DNA of 64,000 bases, from positions 124,001-188,000 of the forward strand of contig JBECUI020000033.1 in NCBI GenBank assembly GCA_040954595.2, in the 5' to 3' direction. The notes under the pieces are model-generated. The model did not search any database. It was not told the origin of the DNA and saw only the letters and a list, made by a program, of their open reading frames with translations. The number at the start of each line of letters is the position of its first letter. Positions within the stretch are counted from its first letter, which is position 1. The position numbers and the translations under genes were made by a program. The stretch is from Balanoglossus misakiensis. Its lineage: Eukaryota > Hemichordata. This document shows positions 19,697 to 29,153 of this stretch, one piece after another.

Positions 19697-20440
19697 TCAG
19701 TCCCTCGCGGATTTTGCTAGACGGGCAAAGAGTATCAGCAGGAAGAACCACAAGTATCTTAGCAGCCTTAGGAAGCGCCAGGGTCTTAAAAGGGTACCGA
19801 AGAAGCCCTTTAGCAAATCGTAGACAATTCCTGTGCGCGGTTTTCTCTTCCTCCGACCGGAGAACACCTCGTAGCAGCTTTTTTCCATCAACGAAAGCCC
19901 CGGGGCAAAGTTCTGGAGATTCCTTGAAAGCCAAAGCTGTCGTTTCCTCAGGCCACTACCAGCAAGAAGGAGGGTAGGAGCAGATTTTCTGATGGCCATA
20001 ATAACATCCTTTTCCCGGTGAGTTGGGAAATGCGTCGTGTAGCGTCCTACTACACGAAGTCCAGGGAATGAGGAAAGGACGATGGCCTCGGTCCGTTTTA
20101 TTCCTTCAGGGCTAGAGCCAAGAAGGTAGACTGTTGATTGGAGTTTTTCAAGAGTACCCAGCAAGCGAATCACAAAAGGGTAGGGGTACCATCGTGTAAG
20201 GGAAGGTTCTCTAAGATATCTGGCAGCCCAACAAAGCAATCGTGAAGTGGGTACCACCAGAGCAGCATTCCGAACAGAATTCCCAAACTCCTTATGATAT
20301 CTGGTCTTCATAAAATCATGGAGATTCAGAAGAATGATTTGACGATTTGAATCGCCTTTTAAATGGTTCCCTATGACTTCTTCCAGATTGTCTTCTGTTA
20401 TGACGTCCAAAGGTATTGAGAGAACTGTACTCCGTTTCAT
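19697..20440 (-). CDS. WecG/TagA/CpsF-family glycosyltransferase
   Basis: The protein has 247 aa, the usual family size. Recognisable features are the N-terminal strand VLSIPLDVITEDN, ILLNLHDFMKTRY, the VVPTSRLLCWAARYL region where the family has DG(x)G(V)-type residues, YLLGSSPEGIKRTEAIVLSSFPGLRVVGRY, and APTLLLAGSGLRKRQLWL. The C-terminal RPWRFLRLLRYLWFFLLILF segment is typical of membrane-associated members. Family enzymes transfer N-acetylmannosaminuronic acid or related sugars onto lipid-linked precursors of surface polysaccharide. The specific sugar cannot be inferred, and no other polysaccharide genes are adjacent. Confidence 0.85.
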   Translation of the reverse strand: MKRSTVLSIPLDVITEDNLEEVIGNHLKGDSNRQIILLNLHDFMKTRYHKEFGNSVRNAALVVPTSRLLCWAARYLREPSLTRWYPYPFVIRLLGTLEKLQSTVYLLGSSPEGIKRTEAIVLSSFPGLRVVGRYTTHFPTHREKDVIMAIRKSAPTLLLAGSGLRKRQLWLSRNLQNFAPGLSLMEKSCYEVFSGRRKRKPRTGIVYDLLKGFFGTLLRPWRFLRLLRYLWFFLLILFARLAKSARD

Positions 20441-20763
20441 TAGGAATTCCCCACACTGCTTTCTTAGAAATATTCAATCAGTTTTCGAAAGTTACTTAAG
20501 GAGATTGTGACCTAGGAACCCCTGTCTAAACTACCATAGCCTGTTTTTTTCTTCTGCATCTGGTGAAAGCTTCCGAGAAGGCATTGTAAACTTTCTCAAC
20601 AAAGGTGGCAAGTAAAAAAAAGACTATCGGGGGATTGGAAAATATTTTTTGAACTGCTGGAGGGGCATAAAGAAGGCAGAATAAGGCAGGGGAAAGTCTC
20701 TTGTAGAATTTTTATCTTATAAAAGAAAATGGCAGGAATTTTTTGATATCATCAGGACTATTA
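20441..20763. other. Intergenic region, nothing recognised
   Basis: About 320 bp with no gene, RNA or repeat seen. It separates the glycosyltransferase start from the protease stop. Confidence 0.5.
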
Positions 20764-22167
20764 TCACAAATTGGCGCCAAGATGTTCCAGGGCCTTTAGG
20801 AGCACACGATCAAATTCCAGATCTACCACAGGAGGAGTATTCAGACGTCTTTCGCTTTCTCTTTTGACCAGAACCCGAAGATTTCTTTCTCCTATATCAA
20901 TACCTTCACTTTTCAAGTCCAGGATGAATTGATTTACCTGAGGTTTTGTGGGCAGATTGTATTTATTGACAAAGTTTCCCACCCTGTTTTCCTGAAGAAT
21001 CTTTGTGTAAGCTTCCATCTGATCATCTGTGAGTTCATCATTGATGATCACAATATCAGGATCGATGCCCTTGGTATCAATGTCACTCCCGTTGGGAGTG
21101 TAGTAACGTCCCATGGTCAATTTGATGGCCGCATCCCCCAGAGGAACCATCTGTTGGATTGAACCTTTTCCGTACGAAGTCTCTCCAATAATGGTGGCCC
21201 TTTTCCTATCTTTAAGAGCTCCAGTGAGAATCTCCGAGGCCGAGGCCGACCCCTTGTCAATAAGAACAGCTATGGGGATTTCCTGAGGAACAAATTGGGA
21301 GGGATTTGCCCGATGAACCTCATTGTTTTTTTGGTTGCGATAACGTGTGGAGACAATCACGCCTCCTGAGAAGAAAAGATCAGCAACATTGACTACCGAG
21401 GAAAGCAGCCCCCCAGGATTACCCCGGACATCAAGAATGAGTGAATCTATTCCTTTGTCAAAAAATTCTTTGAGAATTTCTTCTATTCGGATGGCTGTGT
21501 AAGGAGTAAATTCGATTATACGAATATACCCCACATTGTTTGCAATAAGGGTTTCTTTTGTGGTGGGAATTTCTATTTCCTCGCGTTTAAGGGTAATATC
21601 AAAAGTAATTCCCTTACCCCGCAGTAGGGTTACCGTGACCTCCGTTCCCGGCGGACCACGCAGGCGATCTGAAACTTGCTGGGTAGAAAAGTTCTCTGCT
21701 GATTCTTTTTCGATGGCGTAGATGTAATCTCCAGCATTGATACCGACTCTCCATGAGGGGGTGTTTTCTATGGGGGTTACCACCTTCACATAGGGCAGTC
21801 GACCAAAAGGGTTTTCTGGATCGTAACGATCTTTGCTGATGTAAAGGCCTACACCGCCATATTTTCCTTGGGTTGTGTCGTTTATCTGTTCCAGATAATG
21901 GCCATCAAGATATTGAGAGTAGGGATCGTTGAGACTTTCAAGAAGCCCATCCATAGCACCCCTAAAGAGTAGTTCAGGATCTTGTTCATCAACATAATTA
22001 GCTTGAATAATGTTGAATGCCGCTTCCAGTTCCCGAATAAATCTATTAGAGCTCTTCTGAAAAGAGGATTGGGCAAATACAGTGGGGGCCAGAAGAATAA
22101 CAACAAGTACCAAAAGAAGCGTTGCTACAATACTGACCCAAAGCCCTCTTTCTAGTTTTCTTTTCAC
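20764..22167 (-). CDS. ctpA: S41-family C-terminal processing peptidase
   Basis: This periplasmic serine protease trims proteins from the C terminus. It has 467 aa. There is an N-terminal membrane/signal segment (SIVATLLLVLVVILLAPTVFAQ), then the domain around NYVDEQDPELLFRGAMDGLLESLNDPYSQYL. A PDZ domain follows (VVTPIENTPSWRVGINAGDYIYAIEKE), then the protease core. The catalytic Ser is in IDKGSASASEIL and the Lys in GETSYGKGSIQ. The C-terminal YTPNGSDIDTKGIDPDI is also typical. The start is GTG at 22167 with GAGGG about ten bases upstream. Confidence 0.95.
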   Translation of the reverse strand: MKRKLERGLWVSIVATLLLVLVVILLAPTVFAQSSFQKSSNRFIRELEAAFNIIQANYVDEQDPELLFRGAMDGLLESLNDPYSQYLDGHYLEQINDTTQGKYGGVGLYISKDRYDPENPFGRLPYVKVVTPIENTPSWRVGINAGDYIYAIEKESAENFSTQQVSDRLRGPPGTEVTVTLLRGKGITFDITLKREEIEIPTTKETLIANNVGYIRIIEFTPYTAIRIEEILKEFFDKGIDSLILDVRGNPGGLLSSVVNVADLFFSGGVIVSTRYRNQKNNEVHRANPSQFVPQEIPIAVLIDKGSASASEILTGALKDRKRATIIGETSYGKGSIQQMVPLGDAAIKLTMGRYYTPNGSDIDTKGIDPDIVIINDELTDDQMEAYTKILQENRVGNFVNKYNLPTKPQVNQFILDLKSEGIDIGERNLRVLVKRESERRLNTPPVVDLEFDRVLLKALEHLGANL

Positions 22168-22352
22168 TTGTACAAACCCTCAACCCTATAATACCCTCAT
22201 TCCTTTTATTGTTGTCAATCCCCCCCTGACTTGAACCTCCCCATGGACTAAACCGACAGGACCTAAGAGGACTAAATTTTTCAAGCGGCTTGTGCCCTCT
22301 ACCTAGAAGCCAGGCTCAACCTGGAGGAAAAGGGTAGGGATTTTGTATTTAG

Positions 22353-22793
22353 TTAGGAGCACTCTGATAACCACTTGGACCCTTGGTTAGTATAATATTC
22401 TTTTTTCCATATGGGTACTCGGGATTTTATTTCGTCGATTATGTAATCCATGGCCTGCAGGGCCTGCTTTCTGTGGGGCGCAGCCACAAACACCAATAAG
22501 GCCAGGTCTCCCGGTATGAGCTTCCCTATACGATGTTGACAGAGGGCATTGCTGATAAGAAACTTATCCTGGGCCTCGCGGAGTATACGTCGTCCCTCTT
22601 CACAAGAAAAATTTTCATGACATTCATATTCCAATCGTTCCACTTCTTTTTCTTGGTTGAAACGACGCACCCGACCCTCAAAAATGAGAAAAGCACCATT
22701 TTGGTGTTCTGACTTTTCCTTAAGGTTGTTCAGTTCATAAAGATTAGAGACCTCCAACCTGCCTTTTTGAACATAGAAATCAAAGGTCGACAT
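22353..22793 (-). CDS. moaE: Molybdopterin synthase catalytic subunit
   Basis: With MoaD it inserts two sulfurs into precursor Z (cPMP) to form molybdopterin. The protein has 146 aa with the family landmarks GAFLIFEGRVRRFN, LEYECHENF, IGKLIPGDLALLVFVAAPHR and the catalytic-Lys-containing SRVPIWKKEYY near the C terminus. ATG 22793 overlaps the moaD stop (TAATG), so translation is coupled. It is the last gene of the moaA-moaC-moaD-moaE unit. Confidence 0.95.
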   Translation of the reverse strand: MSTFDFYVQKGRLEVSNLYELNNLKEKSEHQNGAFLIFEGRVRRFNQEKEVERLEYECHENFSCEEGRRILREAQDKFLISNALCQHRIGKLIPGDLALLVFVAAPHRKQALQAMDYIIDEIKSRVPIWKKEYYTNQGSKWLSECS

Positions 22794-23032
22794 TAACCAC
22801 CACCCACTGGAGGTATAAGGGCAATGGTAAGACCTTCTTCTACTTGGGTTTCTGGGGATACAAAACTATTTTTAACAGCAAAGCGGACCAGTTGAGATGT
22901 CAGGGTAAAATGGTATTTTCGGCTCAGCTCTTCATAAAGTTCTTCTAGGGTTGAAGCTTCGGTTTCTATTGTTGTTTTTGCCATGCCGACCTGTTCTCGT
23001 AGTTCGGCAAAATATTCTAAAGTAACTCTCAT
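22793..23032 (-). CDS. moaD: Molybdopterin synthase sulfur carrier subunit
   Basis: This ubiquitin-like sulfur carrier has 79 aa from ATG 23032 (MRVTLEYFAELREQVG), chosen because GAAGGAAGGG precedes it; an in-frame ATG ten codons upstream has no such site. It ends in ALIPPVGGG, whose terminal Gly-Gly is the thiocarboxylation site. The extra final Gly (GGG) is slightly unusual. It overlaps moaE and lies 10 bp after the moaC stop. Confidence 0.93.
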   Translation of the reverse strand: MRVTLEYFAELREQVGMAKTTIETEASTLEELYEELSRKYHFTLTSQLVRFAVKNSFVSPETQVEEGLTIALIPPVGGG

Positions 23033-23042
23033 GTCCCTTCCT

Positions 23043-23534
23043 TCATTCTGAGGCAACTTCATTGTAGTTTTTGGGGCCTTTCCTTTTTTCTATTAACAGG
23101 ACGTTTTCTATGCGAATAGCGTGAGAAAGTGCCTTACACATATCGTACACGGTCAGAGCAGCAATGCTGGCACCGGTCAGGGCTTCCATTTCTACACCAG
23201 TCTTGTAGTAGGCATGTACCCGGCAGAAGATGTGCAGACGATTATTTCCGGCATCTTTTATTTCGATGTCAACATTTTCTATGGGAATGGTATGACACAG
23301 AGGGATAAGGTTTGAAGTCAGCTTTACAGCATTGATTCCAGCCAAAACTGCTGTTTGGAATACGGCTCCCTTTTTTAAAACCAGTTCCCCCTCGTTTAGT
23401 AGGGAATAGATTTCTTCAGGCAAATAGACCTGAGCCTTAGCCTCTGCCTCACGGTGGGTGTAAGGCTTTTCTCCTATATCAACCATTCGAACTCTGTTAT
23501 CTTCAGTCAGATGACTAAGACTTCTTTTTTGCAA
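23043..23534 (-). CDS. moaC: Cyclic pyranopterin monophosphate synthase
   Basis: Acting after MoaA, it forms cPMP. The protein has 163 aa from TTG 23534, one base after the moaA stop, with a GGAGG site formed by the last moaA codons. The open frame extends further upstream, but that part overlaps moaA and does not belong to the family. Motifs are RMVDIGEKPYTHREAEA, KGAVFQTAVLAGINAVKLTSNLIPLCHTIPIENV, and TGVEMEALTGASIAALTVYDMCKAL. Catalytic Lys and His residues sit in the conserved LCHTIPI and the final KRKG segments. Confidence 0.95.
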   Translation of the reverse strand: MQKRSLSHLTEDNRVRMVDIGEKPYTHREAEAKAQVYLPEEIYSLLNEGELVLKKGAVFQTAVLAGINAVKLTSNLIPLCHTIPIENVDIEIKDAGNNRLHIFCRVHAYYKTGVEMEALTGASIAALTVYDMCKALSHAIRIENVLLIEKRKGPKNYNEVASE

Positions 23535-23535
23535 G

Positions 23536-24540
23536 TCATCCTCCCATCCGGTACATTGGAACCATTTCGTTGGAAGTATTTTTTCTGGATTCAGAACGTT
23601 GTTCTGAATAGCGATCACTTCGGTTTTTCCAAAAACTGCACAGAACTGCGGTAATTTCTTGATCATCTGCCCCTCCTCGTAGAAGAGGCTTCAATGCCAA
23701 GCCAGATTTAGCAAACAAGCAGGAATACAGTATCCCTGAGGCCGATAAGCGCACCCGAACGCAATCTTGGCAAAAGGGATGACTTATGGATGAAATAAAA
23801 CCGATTTCTCCCTGACCATCTTTGTAGCGGAAGCGTCTGGCTACTTCTCCCTTATAGGAAGATTCGAGAGGTTCAAGAGGATAAACCTGATGAATTTTTT
23901 TATAGAGGGAATCAGAAAAAATCACATGTTCCTCAGACCAGTTTTCTGTGCCGCCCACATCCATGTATTCAATGAAGCGCAGGATGAAGTGTGGTTTCCT
24001 GAAATATTCCACAAGCTTCATGAACTGGTCCTCATTTCTTTTCCGTTGGAGTACAGTGTTTATCTTTATAGGAGAGAATCCTACTTCCAGAGCTCTCTCT
24101 ATCCCGGCTAGAACAGTGCTAATGGAAGCACGGCCTCCGGTCATTTTCCTGTAGACTAAAGGGTCAATGGCATCAATGCTTAGAGTTATGCGGTTAAGCC
24201 CTGCATCGTAGAGTCTTTTAGCCTGTTTCTGTAGCAGGGTACCGTTGGTAATAAGCGCTATGTCTCTTATTTCTGGTATGGCCTTCAAGCGAGCTACCAG
24301 GGAGGGCAGCCAAGGACGGAGCATGGGCTCTCCACCTGTTATTTTCACCTTTTCTACCCCCAGAGGAACCATAAGAGTAACCAACCGTTTTATTTCTTCG
24401 AAACTAAGAAGTTGGTTTTCTGACAAAAAACTGTAGCCTTTATTGGTTTGAGGCATGCAATAGGGACAACGGAAATTGCAGGAATCGGTTACCGATAGGC
24501 GGAGATCTTTCATGGGGCGGGAATAACGATCGCTTAACAT
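23536..24540 (-). CDS. moaA: GTP 3',8-cyclase (radical SAM)
   Basis: It starts molybdenum-cofactor synthesis by rearranging GTP. The protein has 334 aa. The SAM [4Fe-4S] motif is CNFRCPYC (C21, C25, C28) and ITGGEPMLRP is the SAM-binding GGEP. The C-terminal cluster has PFCQDCVRVRLSASGILYSCLF. It ends in MYRMGG, the usual double-Gly tail. It is the first gene of a four-gene cofactor cluster; moaB/mogA, moeA and a molybdoenzyme are not in the window. Confidence 0.96.
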   Translation of the reverse strand: MLSDRYSRPMKDLRLSVTDSCNFRCPYCMPQTNKGYSFLSENQLLSFEEIKRLVTLMVPLGVEKVKITGGEPMLRPWLPSLVARLKAIPEIRDIALITNGTLLQKQAKRLYDAGLNRITLSIDAIDPLVYRKMTGGRASISTVLAGIERALEVGFSPIKINTVLQRKRNEDQFMKLVEYFRKPHFILRFIEYMDVGGTENWSEEHVIFSDSLYKKIHQVYPLEPLESSYKGEVARRFRYKDGQGEIGFISSISHPFCQDCVRVRLSASGILYSCLFAKSGLALKPLLRGGADDQEITAVLCSFWKNRSDRYSEQRSESRKNTSNEMVPMYRMGG

Positions 24541-25104
24541 AGTTTCTGGCTGATACTACCATGCATCAAATCTTGGAGTCCAGTCTGAAAAGCAGGATTC
24601 CCGGAACTCCCATGTAGAATTCAGACCAAACTGTTTGTGATGCGAAGGCACAATTTGAGCGATTAAAACTAGTTTGGAGTCTCTTTGAATATATTGGGTT
24701 TATCTAAAATTCCTTGTTTCGATCTGATCCGGACTTCTTTCCATCCTTTAATCATATTCAACCACGATAAAATACAGACCTGTAGGAATTCAGGAACAAG
24801 GGATTAGCCATAAATACCCTAAGGCACCATTATTGACGCCTTGCCCCTTGGCTTGTTAGATCTCATAAAGGTTGGATTAGGGGGGTATTATCAAGGCTTT
24901 CCATGAAGCACAAGGGATCCTAGGAAAGTAAAGCCGCACCAAAAAATTGTAATAAAATCTACCTAAGAAGGGGCTAAGATAAAGGTATGAAGGGCTGAGT
25001 CAAGAGGAGGGGGGGTCCCCCCCCCTCTTTTCGGCCCTTCTTCCTTTTTTACACATTGACAAAATATCTCTGTGGAAAGGTGACTCGTTAGACGATCTTT
25101 CCTC
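24541..25104. other. Intergenic region upstream of moaA with a terminator
   Basis: No gene was recognised. The stretch holds the moaA leader and a strong stem-loop near 25000. I looked for a molybdenum-cofactor riboswitch but could not define a convincing one by eye. Confidence 0.5.
24989..25046 (-). terminator. Stem-loop terminator below the repeat-domain lipoprotein gene
   Basis: An outer stem (GAAGGGC at 24989-24995 with GCCCTTC at 25034-25040) encloses an inner stem. The inner stem is a purine tract ending in G8 facing C9 and a CTCTTTT tract. Read on the minus strand it lies just past the stop at 25105. The loop is a single T between the G and C runs, an unusually GC-pure hairpin. Confidence 0.6.
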
Positions 25105-25549
25105 TTATGGGGCCACTGCTGTAAACCTGGCGCTGAGCACATTACCTGCATTATTAGAGGCCACAGCGTAAAAGCTATAAGTCGTAGAGGAAGTAAGACC
25201 AGATACCGAAGTTTCGGTGGTCATTATCCAACCGCTGTTGTCGGCAATAATAGCATCATAATCAGCAGCATCCTCATCGACTGCCTTATAGGAATAAGCA
25301 ACCGTCGCTGCTGGATCAGCACCTGTTACAGTCCCCGGAGTGATCGTGATCTCTCCAACATTTGCAGACGCAGCCGCAGACGGTGCGGTCCCCCAAGTAC
25401 CTGCAGCAGCAGCTTCAATCGTGGCATCGACCTTGGCAGAGAGAACTGAATCTACAACGTTAATTAACAGACCGTAGATGGCATAACTCCCGCCAGCTCC
25501 ATCCACTAGCATATAGGTATTGGCATCCTCTCCCGGCATGAGCACCGCC

Positions 25550-25620
25550 CAGCCTTTGTTACGTCAACAAGGTCAGCAGGATCCGTAACGTCCTCACCAC
25601 CTTTCTTATAGTAGAAAGTA
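25550..25620 (-). repeat. 72-bp direct repeat, first copy
   Basis: It is nearly identical to 25871-25942, with shared landmarks GTCAACAAGGTCAGCAGGAT and CGTAACGTCCTCACCA. The repeat lies in the tandem protein domains of the frameshifted lipoprotein and would permit domain loss or gain by recombination. Confidence 0.85.
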
Positions 25621-25870
25621 GCGTCGCTTCTGGATCACCCGCTAGGAATGTGGTACCCGGCGTAACGGTGATCGTTTAACTGACCTTTTACAGTAGTATC
25701 TGTTGCCGGAAAGTTCAAGCCATCCCACTGTGCTGCGGTACCTGCCCCAACCGCTGAAGTTAACTTATCGCTAAGAACCTTAGCTCCATCATTTGTGGCC
25801 ACAGCATAAATAGTGTAATCATCCCCCATCGCCTGCCGCGAGAGTTACTGTAAGGTCGGTGAAGTGAGTC

Positions 25871-25942
25871 CAGCCTTTGGTTACGTCAACAAGGTCAGCA
25901 GGATCCGTAACGTCCTCACCATCTTTCTTATAATAGTAAGTA
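25871..25942 (-). repeat. 72-bp direct repeat, second copy
   Basis: Partner of 25550-25620. In the best frame the minus strand encodes TYYYKKDGEDVTDPADLVDV, a strand-rich domain start. Confidence 0.85.
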
Positions 25943-26481
25943 ATTACCGGGGGCCGGGGTGCCATCAGCTGCTCCAGCTGTTACCGTGAACTCTAAAATA
26001 TCACCAGTCGAGACTGTAGGCTGCGTGGTCCAACTTGGGTTAACACCTAGGGGCATTACTTCAGCAGTAACCGCAGCACTGAGCACGTTACCAAGAGAAT
26101 TCGAAGCCACACCGTAAATAGTATACATTCCAGGATCGAGATCTGTTACTGTCACGGTGAAGGCTGAACCTGTGTCATCCGCTACGCCAACAACTTCTGT
26201 CCATCCGTTATCAACAAAAGCATAATCTCCTGTATTAGGAGTGTCTGTTGGGGCTATTTGTAATAAAATTTTACAGACAGCGAAGTTCCCGCCAAATTGT
26301 TTACACTTATAACTAACTCACCAGCGGCGCTGGAAGTCGCCCCCAGCACATCTGTACCCTCTGGTGGGCCAGGCTGCACCAATAGTGGTTGTAGTCGTCA
26401 CTACACAGGAGAGAGCTAACATACCTGCCAGCAAGCAACAACTAAAATTTGTACTGTTTTCATATAAAACCTCCATTCATA

Positions 26482-26510
26482 TAAATAACCCCTTAATTCT
26501 GTTTTGTCAA
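26482..26510 (-). promoter_or_regulatory. Promoter of the repeat-domain lipoprotein
   Basis: On the minus strand a perfect TTGACA (26505-26510) is followed after 17 bases by TATTTA (26482-26487), 19 bp before ATG 26463. The leader would be very short but still includes GGAGG. Confidence 0.45.
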
Positions 26511-26591
26511 TACTTTTTTGCAACTTGACAACTTCTCAACACAAAGCACTCAAGATATACTGTCAACAGCATATCTTCCCGACTCGAGACC

Positions 26592-26625
26592 AATTATCAT
26601 AATAGTGTAATTATCATAATAGTGT
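26592..26625. repeat. 17-bp tandem duplication
   Basis: AATTATCATAATAGTGT occurs twice head to tail, followed by a partial third start. It lies about 85 bp upstream of the lipoprotein -35 box and could be a regulator-binding site. Confidence 0.85.
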
Positions 26626-28499
26626 AAATTTTTTTTCCGTGTCAACTTCCATTCCACAACTACGCTACTAGATGTGTTCCAGGTTGGAACAGCTTCTTCA
26701 CAGGGCAAGTAGCACAATAACAATCAGAGTAGCAGCCACTACGAATTATGAAGCTTTTCTATAGAAGCTTCATCTCTATGGATAATACTTTATTTCTAAA
26801 TTTACCAATACTTTCTTTATGATTTTTTGAAGTTATGTAAAATAAGCGGAGTTTGACAAACAATTCTCCACAATCTCAGCAAGGGAGTTAAAGTCTTATA
26901 TTAAAAGTATTATATAAAAGGAGAAGAGTGCCTGAATACCTGAGGAACAATAGGGAGAATTAGCCTTTCCCTTATTCCCAGTATTCTACTGAGGTTGAGC
27001 ATTTTACTTCGTTAGTTTGTTTGCTTAAGGTTAGCTTGGAGACGGTAGAGTCTCGTCAAATAGTGTAATTCTACTGTTTCCGAATGCCCTTAAATACCTC
27101 ACTCCATTTTTTTCTGCCGTCAACAAGTGTGTGTCCCTCTCTGTTTGAGTTGCCCCCTTGTGGCATTTCGACTCATATGCTAACAGTTGGTACTTGCCGC
27201 TCTTTTTGATAGCTTGGCCCATAAGAGCGCCGACTAATTGACTTGATTGCTGAAGTGTTCGGGCCAGTCTAAGGTCAGATGGGTTTCGCAATACTTGATT
27301 TCCTTGTTCAATCGTTAAAGAGGATTCCTATTCGAGGTTGACCATTACGGATCAGGGGCAACTCAACCTGACGATAGCGCTCCACTGTCCGATTGTTAAA
27401 AAGCACCAAACCCTAAGAGCCTGCCTAACAAGAGAATCCTGCTTTAGCTTCAGTTCAGTTGAAATGAGGTGTATCGCAATCCCCAAGCTGATTGAGTTCA
27501 TCAGTCTGCTCTGGGATTGATTCAGGAATCAGCGCTTTGATCATTTCCTTTTTTTGAAGAGCTTCGTGATTGTTTCCTTCATATTGATGACGCACTTGAA
27601 GATGATGACGTTGCGTGAGATGATGACGCACGTGAAGATTCCATTGGGCAGAATGAACCAGGTAGAGTAACCACTCGATTGCGGATTGCCAAGTATATTA
27701 TCTACCCCACCGTTCCAGCGTATTCCTAGGGATTTCTTCCCGCCCATTCCATTGCTGCCAGTGCCCAACTGCTTCCCTACCTCTACGAATGACTTTAAGG
27801 TCTTTTATTTTGTCCTTGGGGGAGCAGACTTCCTCAGGTTTTGTATAACACATTGCAATACTCCTTTGCGTTTAACAGTACGTGAATTGTTCACAGTATT
27901 AATAAGTGTACCATGTATATGTGCAGTCAAGGGATTAATGAAGATCTTTTCTGATTCGACACATCCTCAGCGCTTTCTGTAATCTGGTAGAAAAAACAGG
28001 AGATTACCCTGAGCACAATACGAACCGTTACAGAAACACTGATCAGACAGGCCAAGGCCGACATCCATCCTGATCCCATGCTGTCCTTACTGATGATGAT
28101 GTTGAAGTTCAGCGCACGCTCAGTGTCATTCAGTAGAGCCGAGAATCAGCAAAAACAAGTTTCGCCGCAGCCAAAGCCGTCTGATTGAAAAGGGCGAGGT
28201 CATTATGTCATTCGAGGAGTGTGCTTTTTTTGCGTCTCTATCATCTCGACTTTGAGTTGATCGTGCCTGTGGATCGTGAGATCGAGCTCCTCGAATTTCA
28301 AGAGTCGGTCTCCCGCTTTATCCAACACAACTCTGTTTTGACCATAAGTTAAGAATTGTTTTAATCGATTTCCTTGTAGAGAACGGTATCTGGAGGATTA
28401 ACTTTCTGAAAGTTAATCTGTCTTTTCCTTTCGCTGCCCTTGGCTGCTTTTACAGGAGGGCTGTTTGTATAGATGGTTTTGGGTCGGGGGGGAGTGGTG

Positions 28500-29153
28500 T
28501 CACTCCCATTGGTATTGTGGGTGATAGGAGTCACCTCTACCAAGCATGTAAGACCATTTACAACAGATCAGTCTTAACTGGTAAAAAAGATTCTTCTGTT
28601 CGTTTGTCTCCCAAGAAAGAAACACTCGGGCTATGGGGAATTTTTTCCTGAGAGCTTTAAGAACGGTCAGAATTTCCATTAACTGAAGAATCAGATCTCG
28701 AAGGATGCGATAAGGCCCCACTCTTTGTTTAATCATTTTATGAACTTTCAAAACCAATCCAACTGCTGCTGCACAATGCCTTTTGGCTAGTTCTTCCAAC
28801 AGTACCCAGCCAATCTTGCAAAGTCGCAGTTTGAGAGTTCCTGGATTGGTTCCTAATTTCTGAGCCCATGTAGACAGGCTGATGTCCTTCTGGGCATAGG
28901 ACAGGATGGAATCGTAGGGAATTTCTACCTTTTCATAATAGGAAACTAGAAAAGAGCTTGTAGAAAAAGATTTTTCACAAGAACAGCATAAGTAGTTCCA
29001 AACTATCCCATGTCTGTTGTTCTTTTTAGTTCCCCGGAATCTGAACCAATGGGGCCTCTGGGGACGAGCATGATTTACGCATTCCGAATAAGGACAGAAT
29101 TCCGGCTCTGGTATTGCTTGTCTGCAATTTTTTTTTGCCTTGATACAAAACAT
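28500..29153 (-). CDS. Zinc-ribbon protein, probable transposase-derived
   Basis: A 217-aa open frame starts MFCIKAKKNC. Residues ~20-67 hold CPYSEC ... CCSCEKSF, two cysteine pairs spaced as in the N-terminal zinc ribbons of transposase-like proteins. It is followed by a helical segment (DISLSTWAQKLGTNPGTLKLRL) that could be a helix-turn-helix. No complete DDE catalytic domain is visible, and a frame change near the 3' end suggests truncation. The 3' part contains a copy of the dispersed motif (28588-28601). Neighbouring sequence is decayed. Function is uncertain; a remnant of an insertion sequence is most likely. Confidence 0.45.
   Translation of the reverse strand: MFCIKAKKNCRQAIPEPEFCPYSECVNHARPQRPHWFRFRGTKKNNRHGIVWNYLCCSCEKSFSTSSFLVSYYEKVEIPYDSILSYAQKDISLSTWAQKLGTNPGTLKLRLCKIGWVLLEELAKRHCAAAVGLVLKVHKMIKQRVGPYRILRDLILQLMEILTVLKALRKKFPIARVFLSWETNEQKNLFYQLRLICCKWSYMLGRGDSYHPQYQWE
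28588..28601 (-). repeat. Dispersed motif, site C, lacking the ATG
   Basis: AGATTCTTCTGTTC; the complement begins GAACAGAAGAATCT without the preceding ATG. It lies inside the 3' part of the zinc-ribbon open frame, the only single site that overlaps an annotated reading frame. Confidence 0.7.

Larger units (their letters stand above)
25105..26463 (-). pseudogene. Frameshifted lipoprotein with repeated Ig/Fn3-like domains
   Basis: GGAGG precedes ATG 26463. With one extra A in the first A run the start reads MKNSTNFSCCLLAGMLALSC, a classic lipoprotein signal with an ALSC lipobox. Downstream the sense frame changes several times. In the best frame of each part, a ~100-residue domain repeats. Its conserved end is YTIYGVASNSLGNVLSA (near 26110), YTIYAVATNDGAKVLSD (near 25800) and YSFYAVASNNAGNVLSA (near 25150). 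A 72-bp direct repeat (25550-25620 and 25871-25942) encodes part of the domain. At least five indels are needed, in both directions, so it may be a true pseudogene. The intact protein would be a cell-surface repeat lipoprotein of about 450 aa. Confidence 0.7.
26464..28499. other. Long non-coding or decayed stretch
   Basis: No intact gene was recognised in 2 kb. It holds the lipoprotein promoter, a 17-bp tandem duplication (26592-26625), and a small hairpin (ATGAAGCTT ... AAGCTTCAT near 26750). Several short open frames near 27031-27980 on both strands resemble interrupted transposase-like sequence but could not be assigned. A coding-like plus-strand stretch at 28010-28350 has stops in every frame. 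Confidence 0.5.

Noticed and set aside
24541-24960. Molybdenum-cofactor riboswitch upstream of moaA
   Set aside because: No convincing multi-stem architecture could be drawn by eye; a covariance-model scan would be needed.
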